A stretch of 51,167 nucleotides of DNA from the NCBI GenBank assembly GCA_045577735.1, contig JAZNIY010000007.1, forward strand, positions 1-51,167, given 5' to 3'. The notes beneath the pieces were generated by a model. The model had not been told where the DNA came from. It saw only the letters and a program-made list of their open reading frames with translations, and made no database searches. The first letter of the stretch is position 1; each line of letters opens with the position of its first letter. Source of the stretch: Stercoripulliclostridium_A sp045577735 (GTDB taxonomy: Bacteria > Bacillota > Clostridia > Christensenellales > DTU072). A program made the translations under genes and the position numbers. This document shows positions 16,449 to 25,189 of the stretch, piece by piece.

Positions 16449-17510
16449 ATGAAGATTCTAATGAAAGGTAATGAAGCAGTTGCAGAAGCTGCAGTTAGAG
16501 GTGGTTGCCGTGCTTTCTTCGGCTATCCCATCACTCCCCAGAATGAAATACCCGAGTATCTCTCCAAGAGATTGCCCGAGGTAGGTGGTTGCTTTATCCA
16601 AGCTGAAAGTGAAGTTTCCGCTATCAACATGGTTTACGGAGCAGCAGGTGCAGGCGCTCGCGCTATGACATCATCTTCTTCCCCCGGCATCAGCCTTAAG
16701 CAAGAGGGTATAAGCTATATTTGTGGTGCAGAACTTCCTTGTGTTATTGTTAACATGGTTCGTGGCGGTCCCGGACTAGGTGGTATTCAACCCGCACAAA
16801 GCGACTATTTCCAAACCGTTAAGGGTGGCGGACACGGTGACTATCATATGTTGGTTTATGCACCAAGCTCCGTTCAAGAAGCTGTTAACATCATGTATAA
16901 CGCTTTTGACAAGGCTGACGAATATCGTATGCCCGTTATGTTGCTTGGCGATGGTATGATAGGTCAAATTATGGAAGCTGTAGAACTTCCTCCCATGAAG
17001 GATCCCGCAACCTTCCCCAAGAAGGAATGGGCTACCGATGGTACCGGCGTAGGCAAGAATCGTAGAATTATAAACTCTTTGTACATCGAGCCTGACGTAC
17101 TAGAAGAAGTAAACCATCGTTTGTTCAAGCGTTACGACACCTTGAAGGAAAAGGAAGTAATGTGTGAAAAGTATCTTTGCGACGATGCAGAAATCGTTAT
17201 CGTTGCATACGGCACCGTTGCTCGTATCTCTAAGAGTGCCGTTAACGATCTTCGCGCAAAGGGCATCAAGGTTGGCCTAATTCGTCCCATCACCCTTTAT
17301 CCCTATCCCGAAAAGATCATCAACGAAGTTGCTAAGCAAGAATGCGTTCGCGAATTCCTCACTATAGAGCTTTCTATGGGACAAATGGTAGAGGACGTTA
17401 GACTTGCTGTTAACGGTCTTAAACCCGTTGATTTTTACGGCAGAACTGGTGGTAACGTTATGACCCCCGACGACATCGTAAATTACGTTTTAGCAAAGGA
17501 GAATAAATAA
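16449..17510 (+). CDS. vorB: 2-oxoacid:ferredoxin oxidoreductase alpha subunit (VorB/KorA type)
   Basis: A 353-residue alpha subunit. GNEAVAEAAVRGGCRAFFGYPITPQNE is the start typical of VorB/KorA proteins. E-SEVSAINMVYGAAGAGARAMTSSSSPGISL and RGGPGLGGIQPAQSDYFQ are further signatures, and the C-terminal domain resembles transketolase domain II. With the beta, gamma and ferredoxin subunits it oxidatively decarboxylates a 2-oxoacid to acyl-CoA with reduction of ferredoxin. Branched-chain 2-oxoacids or 2-oxoglutarate are both possible, and sequence reading alone cannot decide. AGGAGATAA precedes the ATG. Confidence 0.9.
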   Translation: MKILMKGNEAVAEAAVRGGCRAFFGYPITPQNEIPEYLSKRLPEVGGCFIQAESEVSAINMVYGAAGAGARAMTSSSSPGISLKQEGISYICGAELPCVIVNMVRGGPGLGGIQPAQSDYFQTVKGGGHGDYHMLVYAPSSVQEAVNIMYNAFDKADEYRMPVMLLGDGMIGQIMEAVELPPMKDPATFPKKEWATDGTGVGKNRRIINSLYIEPDVLEEVNHRLFKRYDTLKEKEVMCEKYLCDDAEIVIVAYGTVARISKSAVNDLRAKGIKVGLIRPITLYPYPEKIINEVAKQECVREFLTIELSMGQMVEDVRLAVNGLKPVDFYGRTGGNVMTPDDIVNYVLAKENK

Positions 17511-17511
17511 T

Positions 17512-18255
17512 ATGGCAGTAGTATTCAAGAAAACAAATATGCTTACCGAAACACCTTTCCATTACTGCCCCGGTTGTACCCATGGTATTGCTCATAGACT
17601 CGTTGCCGAGTGTTTGGAAGAGCTTGGCGTAGAGGGCAACGTAATAGGTATTGCACCCGTAGGTTGCGCAGTTTTTGCATACAACTACTTTAACTGCGAT
17701 ATGCAACAAGCAGCACACGGCAGAGCACCTTCTCTTGCTACCGGCATTAAGCGTACCAACCCTGATAAGGTAGTATTTGCTTACCAAGGCGACGGCGACC
17801 TCGCAAGCATAGGTACTGCGGAAATTATTCACGCTGCAGCACGTGGCGAAAACGTAACGGTAATATTCATTAACAACGCTATATACGGCATGACCGGTGG
17901 TCAAATGGCACCTACCACGCTAATTGGACAAAAGTCCACAACATCCCAAGCAGGACGCCAAGTTGCTATTAATGGTAACCCCATTCGCGTTTGTGAAATG
18001 CTTGCTACCCTTGACGGACCTTCATACATTGCAAGATGTGCTCTTTCCGACACTGCAAACGTTAACAAGGCAAAGAGGGCAATTAAGAAGGCTTTTGAAA
18101 ACCAAATAGCAGGCAAGGGTTTCAGCATGGTAGAACTACTTTCCAGCTGTCCCACCAACTGGGGAATGAGCCCCGCGCAAGCCGTTGATTTCGTTAAAGA
18201 GGAAATGACCAAAATATTCCCCCTTGGCGTATTCAAAGACGTTGATAAGGAATAA
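17512..18255 (+). CDS. 2-oxoacid:ferredoxin oxidoreductase beta subunit (TPP-binding)
   Basis: A 247-residue beta subunit carrying thiamine diphosphate. FHYCPGCTHGIAHRL supplies Cys residues of the iron-sulfur site, and HGRAPSLATGIKRTNP and GDGDLASIGTAE..NNAIYGMTGGQM are the TPP/Mg motif (GDG..N). It begins two bases after the alpha subunit stop, so the two are coupled. The order ferredoxin-alpha-beta-gamma is that of VOR/KOR enzymes in anaerobes. Confidence 0.93.
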   Translation: MAVVFKKTNMLTETPFHYCPGCTHGIAHRLVAECLEELGVEGNVIGIAPVGCAVFAYNYFNCDMQQAAHGRAPSLATGIKRTNPDKVVFAYQGDGDLASIGTAEIIHAAARGENVTVIFINNAIYGMTGGQMAPTTLIGQKSTTSQAGRQVAINGNPIRVCEMLATLDGPSYIARCALSDTANVNKAKRAIKKAFENQIAGKGFSMVELLSSCPTNWGMSPAQAVDFVKEEMTKIFPLGVFKDVDKE

Positions 18256-18300
18256 AAAATTCCTATCTTCACAAAAGTTAGTAATAGGAGTATAATATAT

Positions 18301-18834
18301 ATGGAAGAAAAAATCATAATTGCAGGTTTTGGTGGACAAGGTGTTTTGAGCCTAGGACAATTCATAGCCTATGCCGCTATAGCTGATGGTAAAGAAGTTA
18401 CTTGGCTTCCCAGCTATGGACCGGAAATGCGTGGTGGCACCTCCAATTGTAGCGTAGTAGTATGTGACAAAGAGGTTGCAAGCCCCATCGTTGCACGTCC
18501 CGACTGCTTGATAGCAATGAACAAACCCAGCCTTTACAAATTCGTTGGTAACGTAAAGGAAGGTGGTACGATAATAGTAAACAGTTCGCTCATACCCGAC
18601 AAAGTTGAGCGCACGGACGTTAAGGCAGTATACATTGATGCACAAGCACTTGCTCTTGAAGCAGGCAACGCACGTACTGCTAACATAGTTATCCTTGGCG
18701 CATACATTGCACTTTCAGGATTGTTCAGCCTTGAGCTTGTTGGCGAAATGATAAAGAATAAGTTCCAAAACAAGCCCAAAGTCATACCTGCAAACTTGAA
18801 GGCATTGGAGCTAGGATACAATTCAGCAAAATAA
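18301..18834 (+). CDS. 2-oxoacid:ferredoxin oxidoreductase gamma subunit
   Basis: A 177-residue gamma subunit of the POR/KOR type: IIIAGFGGQGVLSLGQFIAYAA at the N-terminus, WLPSYGPEMRGGTSNCSVVV, then a Rossmann-like fold. Family knowledge places it at the coenzyme-A side of the complex. AATAGGAG lies before the ATG. A 36-base gap leads to the NfeD-like gene, so the operon may continue. Confidence 0.92.
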   Translation: MEEKIIIAGFGGQGVLSLGQFIAYAAIADGKEVTWLPSYGPEMRGGTSNCSVVVCDKEVASPIVARPDCLIAMNKPSLYKFVGNVKEGGTIIVNSSLIPDKVERTDVKAVYIDAQALALEAGNARTANIVILGAYIALSGLFSLELVGEMIKNKFQNKPKVIPANLKALELGYNSAK

Positions 18835-18870
18835 TAGGGTAGCCCACGAGGTTATCCGTGAGGGTGAAAA

Positions 18871-19317
18871 ATGAGTTTTTTTACTGAAGTTGCAATTCTA
18901 TTTCAAGGAATGAGTTGGATAGTCTGGCTAGCACTAATTCTTGGTTACGTCTTCATCCTAATTGAATTTTTCCAACCGGGATTTGGCATATTTGGAGTAA
19001 TAGGCGTAGCTATAATTGCACTTGGCATTGTACTTAGAGTTAGTGTGGGTGACGGCAATATATTTGCCCAGATATTCTGCATTTTGTTTATAGAATCGGT
19101 ACTAACGTTAATTGCTTTCCTTGTGCTTGCAAAAACGGCTAAAAACGGTTGGGTGAGAAGATCGCCACTAGTGGAAAACGCTGTGGTAGAGTGTGCTGTG
19201 ACCGATGAAGACCAAGACGCAAACAGTAGCGAGGCCGTTTTGGCTGGCGATGGCGAAACGATGGACGCTGTTAGCACCGAAAATGAAGAAGTAAAGGCTG
19301 ATAACGCCGAAAATTAA
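18871..19317 (+). CDS. NfeD-like membrane protein without the OB domain
   Basis: A 148-residue protein with three hydrophobic helices (about residues 15-32, 36-55, 66-90). LILGYVFILIEFFQPGFGIFGVIGVA is the NfeD signature segment. Most NfeD proteins end with a soluble OB-fold, but here residues 100-148 are acidic and low in complexity, so the OB domain seems absent. NfeD genes stand beside flotillin genes, as here (floA 71 bases on), and probably help place or anchor flotillin. A GAGGGTG site precedes the ATG. Confidence 0.8.
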   Translation: MSFFTEVAILFQGMSWIVWLALILGYVFILIEFFQPGFGIFGVIGVAIIALGIVLRVSVGDGNIFAQIFCILFIESVLTLIAFLVLAKTAKNGWVRRSPLVENAVVECAVTDEDQDANSSEAVLAGDGETMDAVSTENEEVKADNAEN

Positions 19318-19326
19318 TCAAAAACA

Positions 19327-19363
19327 TAGCCTATCGAACGCATTAAAAGCGTTTGATGGGCTA
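19327..19363 (+). other. Strong intercistronic hairpin between nfeD and floA
   Basis: A 15-bp stem (19327-19341 with 19349-19363, two G-U pairs) and a seven-base loop. No T run follows, so it is more likely an mRNA stability or processing element than a terminator. Confidence 0.6.
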
Positions 19364-19388
19364 AATTATTATTAAGGAGAATAAAAAT

Positions 19389-20372
19389 ATGGGAGCAGGA
19401 TGGATTGTTCTAATAGTTTTTGCTTGCCTACTAGTAGTGGGCTTCGTTGCACTGGTACCCTTTGGTATTTGGTTCAGAGCACTGGTTTCGGGCGCACCCG
19501 TAAGCATACCAAGACTTATTGGTATGAGGTTGCGTCGCGTTAAGGTAGCGATGATAGTTGACGCATATATAACCGGTAAAAAGGCAGGCCTTGACATCGA
19601 TATTGCCACCCTTGAAACCCACTATATGGCAAAGGGTGACGTCGTAAAGGTCGTTAACGCACTTATATCTGCCCACAGCGCAAACATAGAACTTAACATT
19701 CAAACGGCTATGGCAATCGACCTTGCAGGCCGTGACGTATTGAATGCCGTTAAGGTATCGGTTAACCCCAAGGTCATAGAAACGCCTATGATTTCTGCCA
19801 TTGCTAAGGATGGTATCGAGCTTCGTGCAAAGGCTAGGGTAACGGTTAGAGCGAACATTGCTCGCCTTATTGGTGGTGCCGGTGAAGAAACCATTATCGC
19901 TCGTGTAGGCGAGGGTATCGTTACCACGATAGGTTCTGCAAAAGAGCACAAAGAGGTGTTGGAAAATCCCGATAGCATCTCCAAAAAGGTGCTTGACAAA
20001 GGTCTTGATAACGGCACTGCATACGAAATTCTTTCCATCGATATTGCTGACGTAGACGTAGGCAGAAACATTGGTGCACAACTACAAATGGACCAAGCCG
20101 AAGCCGACAAGAGAGTGGCACAAGCAAAGGCCGAGGAAAGAAGGGCTCTTGCTATTGCAGAAGAGCAAGAAATGAAGGCAAAGACCCAAGAAATGCGTGC
20201 GTTGGTTATTAGTGCAGAAGCCGAAGTTCCCAAGGCACTTGCCGAGGCTCTAAAGAGTGGTAAAATGGGTGTAATGGACTATTACAATATGCTCAACCTT
20301 CAAGCAGATACTGCAATGAGGAATACCATAAGCGGTGAAGCAGTACCCCAAAGAGTGGAAGACAAGCAATAA
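19389..20372 (+). CDS. floA: Flotillin-like protein FloA
   Basis: A 327-residue flotillin of the FloA (YqfA) type that organises functional membrane microdomains. It has an N-terminal membrane segment (about 4-29), then LVSGAPVSIPRLIGMRLRRV, the PHB/SPFH-like domain with AYITGKKAGLDIDI..LETHYMAKGDVVKVVNALI, and a helical repeat-rich C-terminus with EA/QA heptads (about 235-285). It is nearly standard length. Preceded by nfeD and overlapping the small ORF at 20372 by one base. AAGGAGAATAAA precedes the ATG. Confidence 0.95.
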   Translation: MGAGWIVLIVFACLLVVGFVALVPFGIWFRALVSGAPVSIPRLIGMRLRRVKVAMIVDAYITGKKAGLDIDIATLETHYMAKGDVVKVVNALISAHSANIELNIQTAMAIDLAGRDVLNAVKVSVNPKVIETPMISAIAKDGIELRAKARVTVRANIARLIGGAGEETIIARVGEGIVTTIGSAKEHKEVLENPDSISKKVLDKGLDNGTAYEILSIDIADVDVGRNIGAQLQMDQAEADKRVAQAKAEERRALAIAEEQEMKAKTQEMRALVISAEAEVPKALAEALKSGKMGVMDYYNMLNLQADTAMRNTISGEAVPQRVEDKQ

Positions 20373-20608
20373 TGGAACACAAACATCCTTTGACTGAGGG
20401 CGAAACCCGAAAAGAGTTAGTGCCCACCCTTGCCTATGCCGGCGAGGGTTGTGAGGAGCACTATAACGAACGCATAATTAAAGAGGATGCGTCCTATTCT
20501 TCTAGTGGTTTAACAAAGATTAAAATAGGCAATCCATACCTTAAAGCAATGGTAATTGGCGAGGCTCTTTCCACGCCGAGGTGCAAGGTGCCGTACAGGA
20601 AGAAATAA
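20372..20608 (+). CDS. Small protein of unknown function between floA and malQ
   Basis: A 78-residue acidic-to-neutral soluble protein. I do not recognise it. The start overlaps the floA stop (TAATG), and malQ begins ten bases after its stop, which supports real translation. The C-terminal half (NPYLKAMVIGEALSTPRCKVPYRKK) looks like a defined motif. No signal peptide or membrane segment is seen. Confidence 0.65.
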   Translation: MEHKHPLTEGETRKELVPTLAYAGEGCEEHYNERIIKEDASYSSSGLTKIKIGNPYLKAMVIGEALSTPRCKVPYRKK

Positions 20609-20617
20609 GGAGAAACA

Positions 20618-22105
20618 ATGAGAAAAGCAGGCGTACTTTTGCCCGTGTTTTCTTTGATGAGCGAATACGGAATAGGCGACTTTGGAGCAAGTGGCAGATA
20701 CTTCGTAGATTTCATTAGAGAGATAGGTTACAAGATTTGGCAAATATTACCCATAACTACGATAGGGGCTGGCAACAGCCCTTATTCCGGTGTATCGGCG
20801 TTTGCCGGTAACTATCTTTTTATTGACCTTAATGCCATTCCCGAGCATCTTCTTAGCGTGAGTGAGAGGGCTGAGTACAAGATAAACAGCCCACACAGAG
20901 TGGACTATGAAAGGGTAAAGGAAGCAAAGAGCAGGGCTCTAAACTTGGCTTATGGCAGACTTGGTGAAGATGACCTAAGAAAGATTGAGGCTTTTAGGGC
21001 TGAAAACGCTTTTTGGCTTGAAGATTACGCTCTCTTTATGGCAATTTCGGAGAAACAAGGCAACGAATGGTTAAAGTGGGAAAGTGGCTTGGCTACTCGT
21101 AAGCCAAGCGCCCTCAAAAAGGCACAAAAAGAGCTGAAAGAGAGAATTTATTACTATTATTTTGAACAATATTTGTTCTATACCCAATGGTATGCTTTGA
21201 AAGATTACGCCAACGCCCGTGGCATAGAGATATTTGGTGATATGCCCATATACGTGTCCTACAATTCCCCCGACGTATGGGCAAATGCCGATATATTCGC
21301 CCTTGATGAAAACCTTGTACCCAAAGAGGTATCCGGCGTGCCACCGGACTATTTTGCCGAGGAAGGACAGCTTTGGAACAATCCGTTATACGACTGGGAA
21401 AAGATGTCGAAAACGGGCTATGAATGGTTTGTAAATCGCATTGTACATAGCTTGAAGCTGTATGATATTTTACGCATTGATCACTTCCGTGGTTTGTGTG
21501 AATATTGGGCAGTACCCGTAACCTCACCTACGGCAAAGGTGGGTGAATGGAAAAAAGGCCCCGGAATGGCTTTGTGGCAAGAGGTATACAAGAGGGTGGA
21601 GAACCCTCAAATCGTTGCCGAGGACTTGGGTATAATAGACGATAAAGTAGTTGCATATTTGAAAGAAACGGGCTTCCCCGGTATGCGCGTATTGCAATTC
21701 GCCTTCGATGGTGACAGGGCAAACGTACATCTTCCATACAACTATGACAAGAACACTTTTGCCTATACTGCAACGCACGATAACAACACTTCCCTTGGCT
21801 GGCTCTATGAACTATCCCACGAAGCACGCGAGGGCATTCTAAATTATTTTAACCTTCCCGAAAACCTTTGGGGCGTAGGTGGTAGAAATTGTATATCTAC
21901 CAAAACTATGGCAAAAGAGATACTATCTTCCAGCGCACGGGTAGCCATAATGCCCATTCAAGACCTAACCGGCTATGGCGCCGATACTCGCATAAATACT
22001 CCCGGCGAGCCCGATGGTAATTGGGAAATGCGAATAACTATGTCGACTCTCGACGATATCGACGTGGGGTATTATAGGTATTTGGTTTCCAAATACGGAA
22101 GGTAA
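20618..22105 (+). CDS. malQ: 4-alpha-glucanotransferase (amylomaltase)
   Basis: A 495-residue GH77 enzyme that transfers maltooligosaccharide units between alpha-1,4-glucans. RKAGVLLPVFSLMSEYGIGDFG and QILPITTIGAGNSPYSGVSAFAGN open the barrel. GDMPIYVSYNSPDVWAN, LRIDHFRGLCEYWAVP (nucleophile Asp), IVAEDLGII (acid/base Glu) and YTATHDNNTSLGW (third acid) are all present. AAGGAGAAAC precedes the ATG. Its stop codon overlaps the first bases of element E4, which ends the long unit from 16235. Confidence 0.96.
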   Translation: MRKAGVLLPVFSLMSEYGIGDFGASGRYFVDFIREIGYKIWQILPITTIGAGNSPYSGVSAFAGNYLFIDLNAIPEHLLSVSERAEYKINSPHRVDYERVKEAKSRALNLAYGRLGEDDLRKIEAFRAENAFWLEDYALFMAISEKQGNEWLKWESGLATRKPSALKKAQKELKERIYYYYFEQYLFYTQWYALKDYANARGIEIFGDMPIYVSYNSPDVWANADIFALDENLVPKEVSGVPPDYFAEEGQLWNNPLYDWEKMSKTGYEWFVNRIVHSLKLYDILRIDHFRGLCEYWAVPVTSPTAKVGEWKKGPGMALWQEVYKRVENPQIVAEDLGIIDDKVVAYLKETGFPGMRVLQFAFDGDRANVHLPYNYDKNTFAYTATHDNNTSLGWLYELSHEAREGILNYFNLPENLWGVGGRNCISTKTMAKEILSSSARVAIMPIQDLTGYGADTRINTPGEPDGNWEMRITMSTLDDIDVGYYRYLVSKYGR

Positions 22106-22229
22106 AACGCGCTAGTTTGGCGCTAGGCTTTGAAAAATAAAAAAGCTCCCTTCGGGTCATGTACGCCTAGTACACTCCCCTTGGGAGTTTTTCTTTTCCT
22201 TCGCCTAGCATCCAAACTAGCGCGTTTTT
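22104..22229 (+). repeat. Nested hairpin element E4 after malQ
   Basis: A perfect 17-bp outer stem (AAAACGCGCTAGTTTGG with its complement), the C / AT internal loop, second stem GCTAGGC / GCCTAGC, inner CTCCC / GGGAG with T-rich flank, and apical TGTAC-GCCTA-GTACA flanked by TCA and CTCC. It shares two bases with the malQ stop codon. Confidence 0.93.
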
Positions 22230-22316
22230 ATAGACTACAGCTTATTTTTGTTACGTACTAGAATACCCTTTTTCTCATAGACTTTTGCTTTGGTGCAAAT
22301 TAATTGTGTAGTATAA
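22230..22316 (+). repeat. Spacer module between elements E4 and E5
   Basis: TAGACTACAG..TTATTTTTGTTACGTACTAGAATACC..CTCATAGAC, as at 15899, 22431, 25195 and, reversed, 28852 and 43121. Confidence 0.7.
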
Positions 22317-22430
22317 ATTTTGGCGCTCCCCATAGAAAATTGTTCAACCCCACTCAGTCATTTACGCCTAGTAAACTCCTGTCGTGGGGTTTCTCATTTC
22401 CGTCGGGGAGCATCCAAACTAGCGCGTTTT
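22317..22430 (+). repeat. Nested hairpin element E5, left outer arm eroded
   Basis: TTTTGG-C-GCTCCCC on the left pairs with GGGGAGC-AT-CCAAA on the right. The second stem differs in sequence from E4 yet is fully complementary, which is direct covariation. Apical TTTAC-GCCTA-GTAAA. The far right arm (CTAGCGCGTTTTT) no longer has a left partner. Confidence 0.88.
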
Positions 22431-22728
22431 TATAGACTACAACTTATTTTTGTTACGTACCAAATTTACTTTTCATCATAGATATTATCCTTGTTTGCGT
22501 AACATAGTGTAGCAAAGCCGTTCCGCGTTCCGCGCTCCGCACTCCGCACTTAAAACAAATCCTTGTGAGCGAAGTGAAACGGAGTGAAGTAATCACGCGT
22601 TAGCGTACACCACAACGTTTACGTTACATCACTTGCTCAAGCAAAAAATCACACGCTTGCGTTACACCACTTACTTATCGCAAGCGTTGCTCCGCACTTC
22701 GCACTCAATTTGTATCTTGTAAGCAATA
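22431..22728. repeat. Spacer, CCGCACT tract and GTGAT-frame mini-hairpins
   Basis: 22431-22490 is a spacer copy. 22520-22551 is a CCGCGTT/CCGCACT tract. 22561-22700 is an array of small palindromes (ACGCGTTAGCGT, AACGTTTACGTT, TTGCTCAAGCAA, ACGCTTGCGT) separated by ATCAC/ACCAC, that is GTGAT/GTGGT on the other strand. No gene is seen in 22106-22728. Confidence 0.75.
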
Positions 22729-23196
22729 TTAGTTTGTTGTAATAAAAAGGGCTTCTCCGTCGCCGACAATGGATAGGGTATATCCCTTAATAAAGTGGTA
22801 GGTCTTGCCGACTATTTCGTTTGAGGTGTGTAAAGAGGGGGCAAGTCCTTTTCCGGTTTGCTTGGCGCTTGCCTCCGAAAGAGTAAATTTGGTATAAAAA
22901 TCGTTAACGTCACTTGCATTAATGCCGTAGCGCGCACATATCTTTTCATAATCAATAGCACGATTTTCTTGAATATCGATGCCTATGGGACCGGAGGATA
23001 ACGCAATTACTAAGTACTCACCACTATGCGAAAGGGAGATTTCTATATCTGCTCCCAGTACCTTGGGTTTTCCACTCTCTTCGTGTCCAAGACCAACTAA
23101 AGTAGGGGGCATTTTGTTTAGCTCCCTATAGATATCCATCGTCCTCTTGAACAATGCGTTGCGCTCGCTCTCCTTTCCAATTCCTACAAGTATCAT
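22729..23196 (-). CDS. 4'-phosphopantetheinyl transferase, AcpS-like
   Basis: A 155-residue single-domain transferase that would attach phosphopantetheine to acyl-carrier proteins. Motifs: GIDIQE (Asp74, Mg ligand), LSEASAKQTGKGL (Glu108 and Lys112, the usual W-x-x-KEA-x-x-K motif with the first residues changed) and SLSHSGEYLVIAL. The ATG at 23196 is used because ILVGIGKESER starts the fold there and because a strong promoter ends six bases upstream. A longer frame from 23238 would run through the promoter. The mRNA is predicted to be leaderless. Confidence 0.85.
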   Translation of the reverse strand: MILVGIGKESERNALFKRTMDIYRELNKMPPTLVGLGHEESGKPKVLGADIEISLSHSGEYLVIALSSGPIGIDIQENRAIDYEKICARYGINASDVNDFYTKFTLSEASAKQTGKGLAPSLHTSNEIVGKTYHFIKGYTLSIVGDGEALFITTN

Positions 23197-23202
23197 ATTT
23201 TC

Positions 23203-23231
23203 ATTATACGGAATAGGGGACAAAATGTCAA
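23203..23231 (-). promoter_or_regulatory. Consensus promoter giving a leaderless transferase mRNA
   Basis: On the minus strand TTGACA (23231-23226), 17-base spacer, TATAAT (23208-23203), both perfect matches. Six bases separate the -10 box from the ATG, so transcription should start at the start codon. Confidence 0.85.
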
Positions 23232-23279
23232 TTATCACTTAAAATTCAGTTTATTTGGCGCTTTCAATTACCCTTTTTC

Positions 23280-23308
23280 TTGACGATATCTTTAATAAAG
23301 TTTATAAT
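23280..23308 (+). promoter_or_regulatory. Promoter of the lipoprotein at 23340
   Basis: TTGACG (23280-23285), 17-base spacer, TATAAT (23303-23308). Confidence 0.8.
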
Positions 23309-23339
23309 AGATATACTGTTTATATATCTAAGGTGCAAA

Positions 23340-25064
23340 ATGAAGAAAATTTTATTGGTATCTATACTTGTTTTGAGCATTGTGGCTACCGCCGTTTGCC
23401 TCGTTGCTTGTAACCCCGATGACGATGGCGCTAACGATTTCGTAGCCCCCAGCTTTGAGTTTACTCGCCCCGAAGGTCTACCCGATTACGCCCTTACCAT
23501 TGAATGGATAGGTAAGGACGGCAACGCTACCTCTTTCGTTCCCAACAAGCCCACGGCAATAGTATTTGGTGGCGTTAGTGAATATAACGTTAAAGACGGC
23601 ATCAACCTCTCTAAAGAGGTCTATGGCAATGCTTTGAGCTCCGGCTTTGAACTTAAACAAACCTCTCACCTTTGGTATCGCCAAGGTTGGAACATTGGCG
23701 TTTTCCACTATGAAAACTTTGCTGACGATAAAGAGTCAAACGTTAACGATAAGATTTACAACTCCAACAAGATGACCTACCTTAACGTTGACGGAGAACC
23801 CGTTACCACGACTCCCGATTTTAACCTTACCGAAGCATTCATTTCCGCTTACCTTAAGGCTTGTACCAGCGATGGCTTAGCTAAGAGTGGTGGTAAATAC
23901 GTTCAAGAAGTACGTTTCATAGGTAACGGTGTGGGAGCAAACCTCGCAATCTCTTGCGCCGAATACCTTGATTACCTCTATGAAAACGGCGCAGTCGGCG
24001 TAGGATATCTCGCAGACAGAATAGACGTCCTAGACCCTTATTTCTCCAACACCGGCGTAGCTACCGTTATTGATTTTTATCCCCAAACCACTTTGGGTTC
24101 AGCCCTTAGCTACAACTCCAAAGCAATAGTAGAACTAGCCGACAAAGGCACCGTTTTCACCCTCGTTGAAAGCAATCCCGAATTCTATGACGAATATGAC
24201 GTTCGCTACCAAGGGGTATCCGTAATTGACGATAAGGTTACCTTTACCGACACTTATGACTCTGCTTTGTACCTCGATATTAAAGAAAAAGTTGCTTACC
24301 TTAACTTTAGAGAAACCTTCAGTTCCAAGCTACCTGAAGCATACCAATCACTAAAGAGAACTACCCTTGACTGGTTCCTCTACACCATTAACGGCTCCGA
24401 CTACGGATCGGTTAGCGTTCAAGGCTCGGACACCGATATTCGCGCTATGCTAGACGGTTACAATATGCCCGGCGTAACTCCTGCATCTTCCGTAAAATAT
24501 GCCGTTTCTGCTTGGACTCCTACGATTTATATGCGTGCTGCTCGCGGTCATGAGTATAACATGAAAACCTATGACAAATACGACCTCAAAACTGCCGACT
24601 ATACCCTAGAAAAGTTCGCCTCGGAAAGTCGCCAAATTAGTGACTTTACTATGGAAGACGGCTACGCAGTATGTGGATACTTGTATCTCCAAGAGGACGA
24701 TACCCATTTCATCAACTATAACCGTACTGCAAGACTGGAAAATGCAAAGGTAACCATTAACGTTACTTTGAATCAAGAGGGCGAAAACTCCAAGAGCGAA
24801 CTTATAGTAGTTGAAGCCGACAAGGACGGTTTCTACTATTGTAGCCTAGGTGAGTCCAGAGTAGGTGCTAACGTTGCAATTAGCGCCGTTACCCCCTCAA
24901 AGAATTACACCTATTCCACCTCCGATGCTACCAGCAGTTCTAACTACAAGCACCTCAACAAGAATATGATTACTACCGCCGGTGGTATTAGCACCACTCT
25001 AAGCGATACTGCGAACCAAGCATTTTTCTTGTATTTTGCGAGTTGTGGCTTCATAGAAATTTAA
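23340..25064 (+). CDS. Large lipoprotein with alpha/beta-hydrolase-like domain lacking the nucleophile
   Basis: A 574-residue lipoprotein, signal peptide with lipobox LVAC (Cys24). Residues about 70-330 resemble an alpha/beta-hydrolase/lipase: PTAIVFGGVSEY as the first strand and oxyanion region, WNIGVFHYENF, then VRFIGNGVGANLAIS at the nucleophile elbow. The usual G-x-S-x-G reads G-N-G-V-G (195-199), so the Ser is missing and the protein is probably not a standard hydrolase. About 460-560 is a carboxypeptidase-regulatory-like or Ig-like beta domain. AAGGTG lies before ATG 23340, which begins the signal peptide. The stop overlaps element E6. Confidence 0.75.
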   Translation: MKKILLVSILVLSIVATAVCLVACNPDDDGANDFVAPSFEFTRPEGLPDYALTIEWIGKDGNATSFVPNKPTAIVFGGVSEYNVKDGINLSKEVYGNALSSGFELKQTSHLWYRQGWNIGVFHYENFADDKESNVNDKIYNSNKMTYLNVDGEPVTTTPDFNLTEAFISAYLKACTSDGLAKSGGKYVQEVRFIGNGVGANLAISCAEYLDYLYENGAVGVGYLADRIDVLDPYFSNTGVATVIDFYPQTTLGSALSYNSKAIVELADKGTVFTLVESNPEFYDEYDVRYQGVSVIDDKVTFTDTYDSALYLDIKEKVAYLNFRETFSSKLPEAYQSLKRTTLDWFLYTINGSDYGSVSVQGSDTDIRAMLDGYNMPGVTPASSVKYAVSAWTPTIYMRAARGHEYNMKTYDKYDLKTADYTLEKFASESRQISDFTMEDGYAVCGYLYLQEDDTHFINYNRTARLENAKVTINVTLNQEGENSKSELIVVEADKDGFYYCSLGESRVGANVAISAVTPSKNYTYSTSDATSSSNYKHLNKNMITTAGGISTTLSDTANQAFFLYFASCGFIEI

Positions 25065-25189
25065 AAACGCGCTATTTTGGCGCTAGGCTTTGAAAAACTA
25101 AAAAGCTCCCTTCGGGTCATGTACGCCTAGTACACTCCCCTTGGGAGTTTTTCTTTTCCTTCGCCTAGCATCCAAACTAGCGCGTTTTT
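25063..25189 (+). repeat. Nested hairpin element E6 after the lipoprotein
   Basis: Almost identical to E4. The left arm AAAAACGCGCTATTTTGG starts inside the TAA stop codon, and the right arm ends GCGCGTTTTT. Confidence 0.93.

Noticed and set aside
19431..20081. 216-residue ORF on the minus strand
   Set aside because: Antisense to floA, which is well supported. Cys/Tyr-rich shadow translation.
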